Assembly: GCA_964444795.1 (NCBI GenBank)
Contig: CAYUIQ010000184.1
Coordinates: forward strand, 1-18,149
Reading direction: 5' to 3'
Length of the DNA stretch: 18,149 nucleotides
From: JABMRP01 sp964444795
GTDB lineage: Bacteria; Planctomycetota; Planctomycetia; Pirellulales; Thermoguttaceae
A program made the position numbers and the translations under genes. The stretch's first letter is position 1. The number at the start of each line of letters is the position of its first letter. This document shows positions 16,901 to 18,149 of the stretch, one piece after another. The notes beneath the pieces are model-generated. The model had not been told where the DNA came from and did not search any database. It saw only the letters and a program-made list of their open reading frames with translations.

Positions 16901-18028
16901 CGTGCTCCGGCGGACCAGCATGAGTTTCTCGAAGTCCATCAACGGGTTGGCTAACAGGGCCTCCGCTTTGAGCGAGCCAAACGCTTCGGCCATTTCGTCC
17001 AGTGCGACGAGATCGATCGCCTCGGACTCATCATCCGAGGCCAGTCCGGCGGCCTTGTCGTGGATCGCCCGGAGTTCGGCGAGGCGGCGAAGGAACTCCT
17101 CGCCACGCGGATACCGCGAGCCAAACGTCTCGTGCAGATCGGCAATAGCCAGTTCGAGTGATTCCCATTGCGACTCGGGAACCCCCGGCTCGATCTTCGC
17201 CGGCTGGCGACCGGGGTGGCGAGTGATGACGACCTTTTGCCACTGCTTGCTGTCGCCCAGATAGGCGAAGATGTTGGTGGTCAACCGCTCGAGGTTGGCG
17301 CGGTGCGGGTTGTTGGCATTGCCGTAATGGGGCAGTCGCCAACCCATGGCGATGACCCGGCCCTTGCCCAATTCGTACTCGACCACCGGGTTCTCCGAAC
17401 CGCCGGGCGAGCGGGCCAAGAGCATCCCGCGCGACGGTCCGCCGGAACCGTGGAAATCGGCGAACGCGGGATGGCCCGTGTTGCTCAGCGGCACAGTTCG
17501 GCCGGCAGTTCCCAGTCCCCCGAAGACGGGATGTTTCGTTTGCACCGGGACCAGAGCCGCCCCGCTGGCATCGCTGCCCGGTCCTCCCAGGCGGGGTGAA
17601 ATCGGTTCGAGTTTCAAGGTGCGTACCATGGCCAGCGCCGCGCCGGAGAGATAAAGCCCGCCTCCGTCGTCGACGTATTTCCGCAGTGCGGCGAGCGTCT
17701 TCGCGTCGTAAACCGGGCCGCTCTGTGCGACGGAATCACCCTGGTGATACCAGAGGACCGAAAACGCCTCCGGCTTCACCGGTTTGCCTTGCAGGTCGAC
17801 AAACGTGCCGTCGTCCCGGGCAACGATGGCCGACGCGCCGGCCGATGTTCGGGCCAGTTGCCAAGCGGCGGCGCCCTCGGTGCCGAGCTTGCCCACCGAC
17901 GGAACCGGCAGCAGGTATCCAACCGATGTTTCGGCGGCCACGGTCGCCGGGAAGTTGCACGTAGCACCGATAAGCATCGCCAGGGTAACAGCAAGGCTGC
18001 GTAAGACGCGGCGGGAATACACGGGCAT
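13976..18028 (-). CDS. Secreted HzsA-related di-heme protein with N-terminal amidotransferase-like and C-terminal SUMF1 domains
   Basis: The 1350-residue product starts with a signal peptide (cleavage probably after VAA near residue 32). Residues about 35-260 look like a ThuA/class-I amidotransferase-like fold (VLWYHQGDSV, LRKYVDDGGGLYLSG). Residues about 390-800 form a propeller resembling the hydrazine synthase alpha subunit (HFDGRRMLFSM, YLPDGRVIFTS, SGRVLYLRWEYTD). Two c-type heme sites follow, CVGCH (826-830) and CTSCH (877-881). After a Pro-rich linker (about 1017-1045), residues about 1070-1340 are a SUMF1/FGE-type domain (IPAGQFVMG, FTLPDEAQWEYAARAG, GLHDMHGNVAEW, VRGGSW). After GGSW the sequence YDRPKRARSASR lacks both cysteines of true formylglycine-generating enzyme. 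A periplasmic redox role is likely; the substrate is unknown. The ATG at 18028 has AAAGGA seven bases upstream. Confidence 0.9.
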   Translation of the reverse strand: MPVYSRRVLRSLAVTLAMLIGATCNFPATVAAETSVGYLLPVPSVGKLGTEGAAAWQLARTSAGASAIVARDDGTFVDLQGKPVKPEAFSVLWYHQGDSVAQSGPVYDAKTLAALRKYVDDGGGLYLSGAALAMVRTLKLEPISPRLGGPGSDASGAALVPVQTKHPVFGGLGTAGRTVPLSNTGHPAFADFHGSGGPSRGMLLARSPGGSENPVVEYELGKGRVIAMGWRLPHYGNANNPHRANLERLTTNIFAYLGDSKQWQKVVITRHPGRQPAKIEPGVPESQWESLELAIADLHETFGSRYPRGEEFLRRLAELRAIHDKAAGLASDDESEAIDLVALDEMAEAFGSLKAEALLANPLMDFEKLMLVRRSTGRMGLPTNYQSNSSIPTTGYDNELTVLSPVSPQGTLTTLFRPEGGRFIGDVDLHFDGRRMLFSMPGANGRWQIHEMNVDGSDLRELPLIVESDVSNYDACYLPDGRVIFTSTAPFVGVPCVRGGSHVTNLYQWNPDGGAVRQLTVDQEHNWCPTVTNSGRVLYLRWEYTDMPHAFYRILFHMNPDGTEQMEYYGSNSYWPNAMFYARPIPGHPTKVVAVVGGHHAPGRTGELIVFDPSRGRFEADGAVQRIPGHGQPVESILVDGLAAGSWPKFLHPYPLSEKHFLVCSQPTRGSQWGLYLVDTFDNFLLLHEEPGFAMMEPIPLRPTVAPPAVPDKVDLRRRDATVFMADVYQGGGLRGVPRGTITSLRLLGYHFSYHGMGGQVDRVGLDGPWDVKTIIGTVPVEADGSAHFRVPAYTPISLQPLDAEGKAVQLMRSWFTAMPGEVLSCVGCHEHQNTTPPVRQVASAAVRPPSEIKPWYGPARGFGFTREVQPAIDRHCTSCHNGQVREDGQTLVDLTDRPHINMKAGSGTYNGAAHFSPSYFELRKFVRSPTIESDLHMLPPREFHADTTKLMQMLQKGHHGVTLDIESRDRLVTWIDLHTPAHGTWADICGTGRVANQAARRAAMRKLYTGMEDDPEAVPTPYATTDSLPRPAPRASDTQAAPTIEGWPFDATEATRRQTATGEPATLDIDLGEGMKLQLALIPAGQFVMGDGAGYDDEGPVSAVRINRPFWMGRFEITNAQYALFDPGHDSRLEHGDFLQFSTRERGYPVNSPQQPVVRVSQRQAAAFCRWLSEKTGRRFTLPDEAQWEYAARAGTATSHWYGDLDTDFAPAANLSDATHHGEDTLGWGLPSGAIPPWRPADVRFNDKHRVSAPAGTFAANSWGLHDMHGNVAEWTRSSYRPYPYDAADGRNEPEATAKRVVRGGSWYDRPKRARSASRLAYAADQVVFDVGFRVVCAVDGERVAKREE

Positions 18029-18097
18029 AAGGTTGTCCTTTGGGTATTGAGTGCTTTGTTTAGGATCATTCGAGAGATTCGTGTCGGATCAAACGAC

Positions 18098-18149
18098 CGG
18101 GTGCCTGGTGGTCGAGCGCAGCGAGGCCCCAACTCTTATGCCAGACAAC
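18098..18149. repeat. Foldback intergenic repeat, copy 3 (cut by window end)
   Basis: Positions 18098-18131 match the left arm of copy 2 (9769-9802) at 31 of 34 bases, beginning CGGGTGCCTGGTGGTCGAG. The right arm would lie beyond the window. The copy is about 70 bases upstream of the di-heme fusion gene, again at a gene boundary. Confidence 0.7.

Noticed and set aside
15284..16954. A 556-codon open frame on the + strand
   Set aside because: It lies wholly antisense to the di-heme fusion gene, whose motifs are unmistakable. Its product is rich in His, Arg, Gly and Val with no recognisable domain, as expected of a GC-rich shadow frame.
1..18149. CRISPR array, transposase, prophage or defence system
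   Set aside because: The repeats are palindromic and scattered, with no regular spacers. No transposase, integrase, nuclease or Cas motif was found on either strand.

Overview
The window looks like a piece of a GC-rich planctomycete chromosome, most likely from the Pirellulales and their relatives. The reasons are a formylglycine-type sulfatase, a large secreted di-heme protein related to the hydrazine synthase alpha subunit and ending in a SUMF1 domain, long secreted propeller/Ig-like proteins, and intergenic gaps full of short palindromic repeats. This placement is an inference from gene content; no marker gene is present. There are eight well-supported protein genes and one probable very small one. 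I see no tRNA, rRNA, CRISPR array, transposase or phage gene.

Left part (1-8337, + strand). A foldback repeat (1-52) precedes a secreted DUF4139-type protein (89-1606). A 372-base gap follows, with a five-unit heptamer tandem repeat, several hairpins and a weak promoter candidate. Next come two very large tandem paralogs (1979-5161 and 5209-8337). Each has a signal peptide, a propeller-like region, an Ig-like domain, a second propeller-like region, a second Ig-like domain with a helical insertion, a coiled coil and one C-terminal membrane helix. I do not recognise a described family for the whole architecture. It is the best candidate here for an undescribed system.

Middle part (8302-12704, - strand). 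In transcription order these are a membrane-anchored alkaline-phosphatase-superfamily enzyme of the LtaS/EptA kind (11181-12704), a CaxA-type Ca2+/H+ antiporter (9893-11137) 43 bases downstream, a 92-base foldback repeat, and a secreted formylglycine-type sulfatase (8302-9717). The sulfatase 3' end overlaps the end of the second propeller gene by 36 bases in convergent orientation.

Right part. A small soluble histidine kinase (12912-13631, +) is divergent from the membrane enzyme and has a good TTGACA promoter candidate. A 344-base gap holds a repeat fragment, a perfect 28-base palindrome and a 37-residue ORF with a good ribosome binding site (13789-13902, -). The last gene (13976-18028, -) encodes a 1350-residue secreted fusion: amidotransferase-like domain, HzsA-like propeller, two CxxCH heme sites, and a SUMF1 domain lacking the catalytic cysteines of true formylglycine-generating enzyme.

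Most of the proteins are predicted to be exported or in the membrane, so the window mainly encodes cell-envelope functions. No metabolic pathway links the genes clearly. At least four copies or fragments of one short palindromic repeat family lie at gene boundaries.
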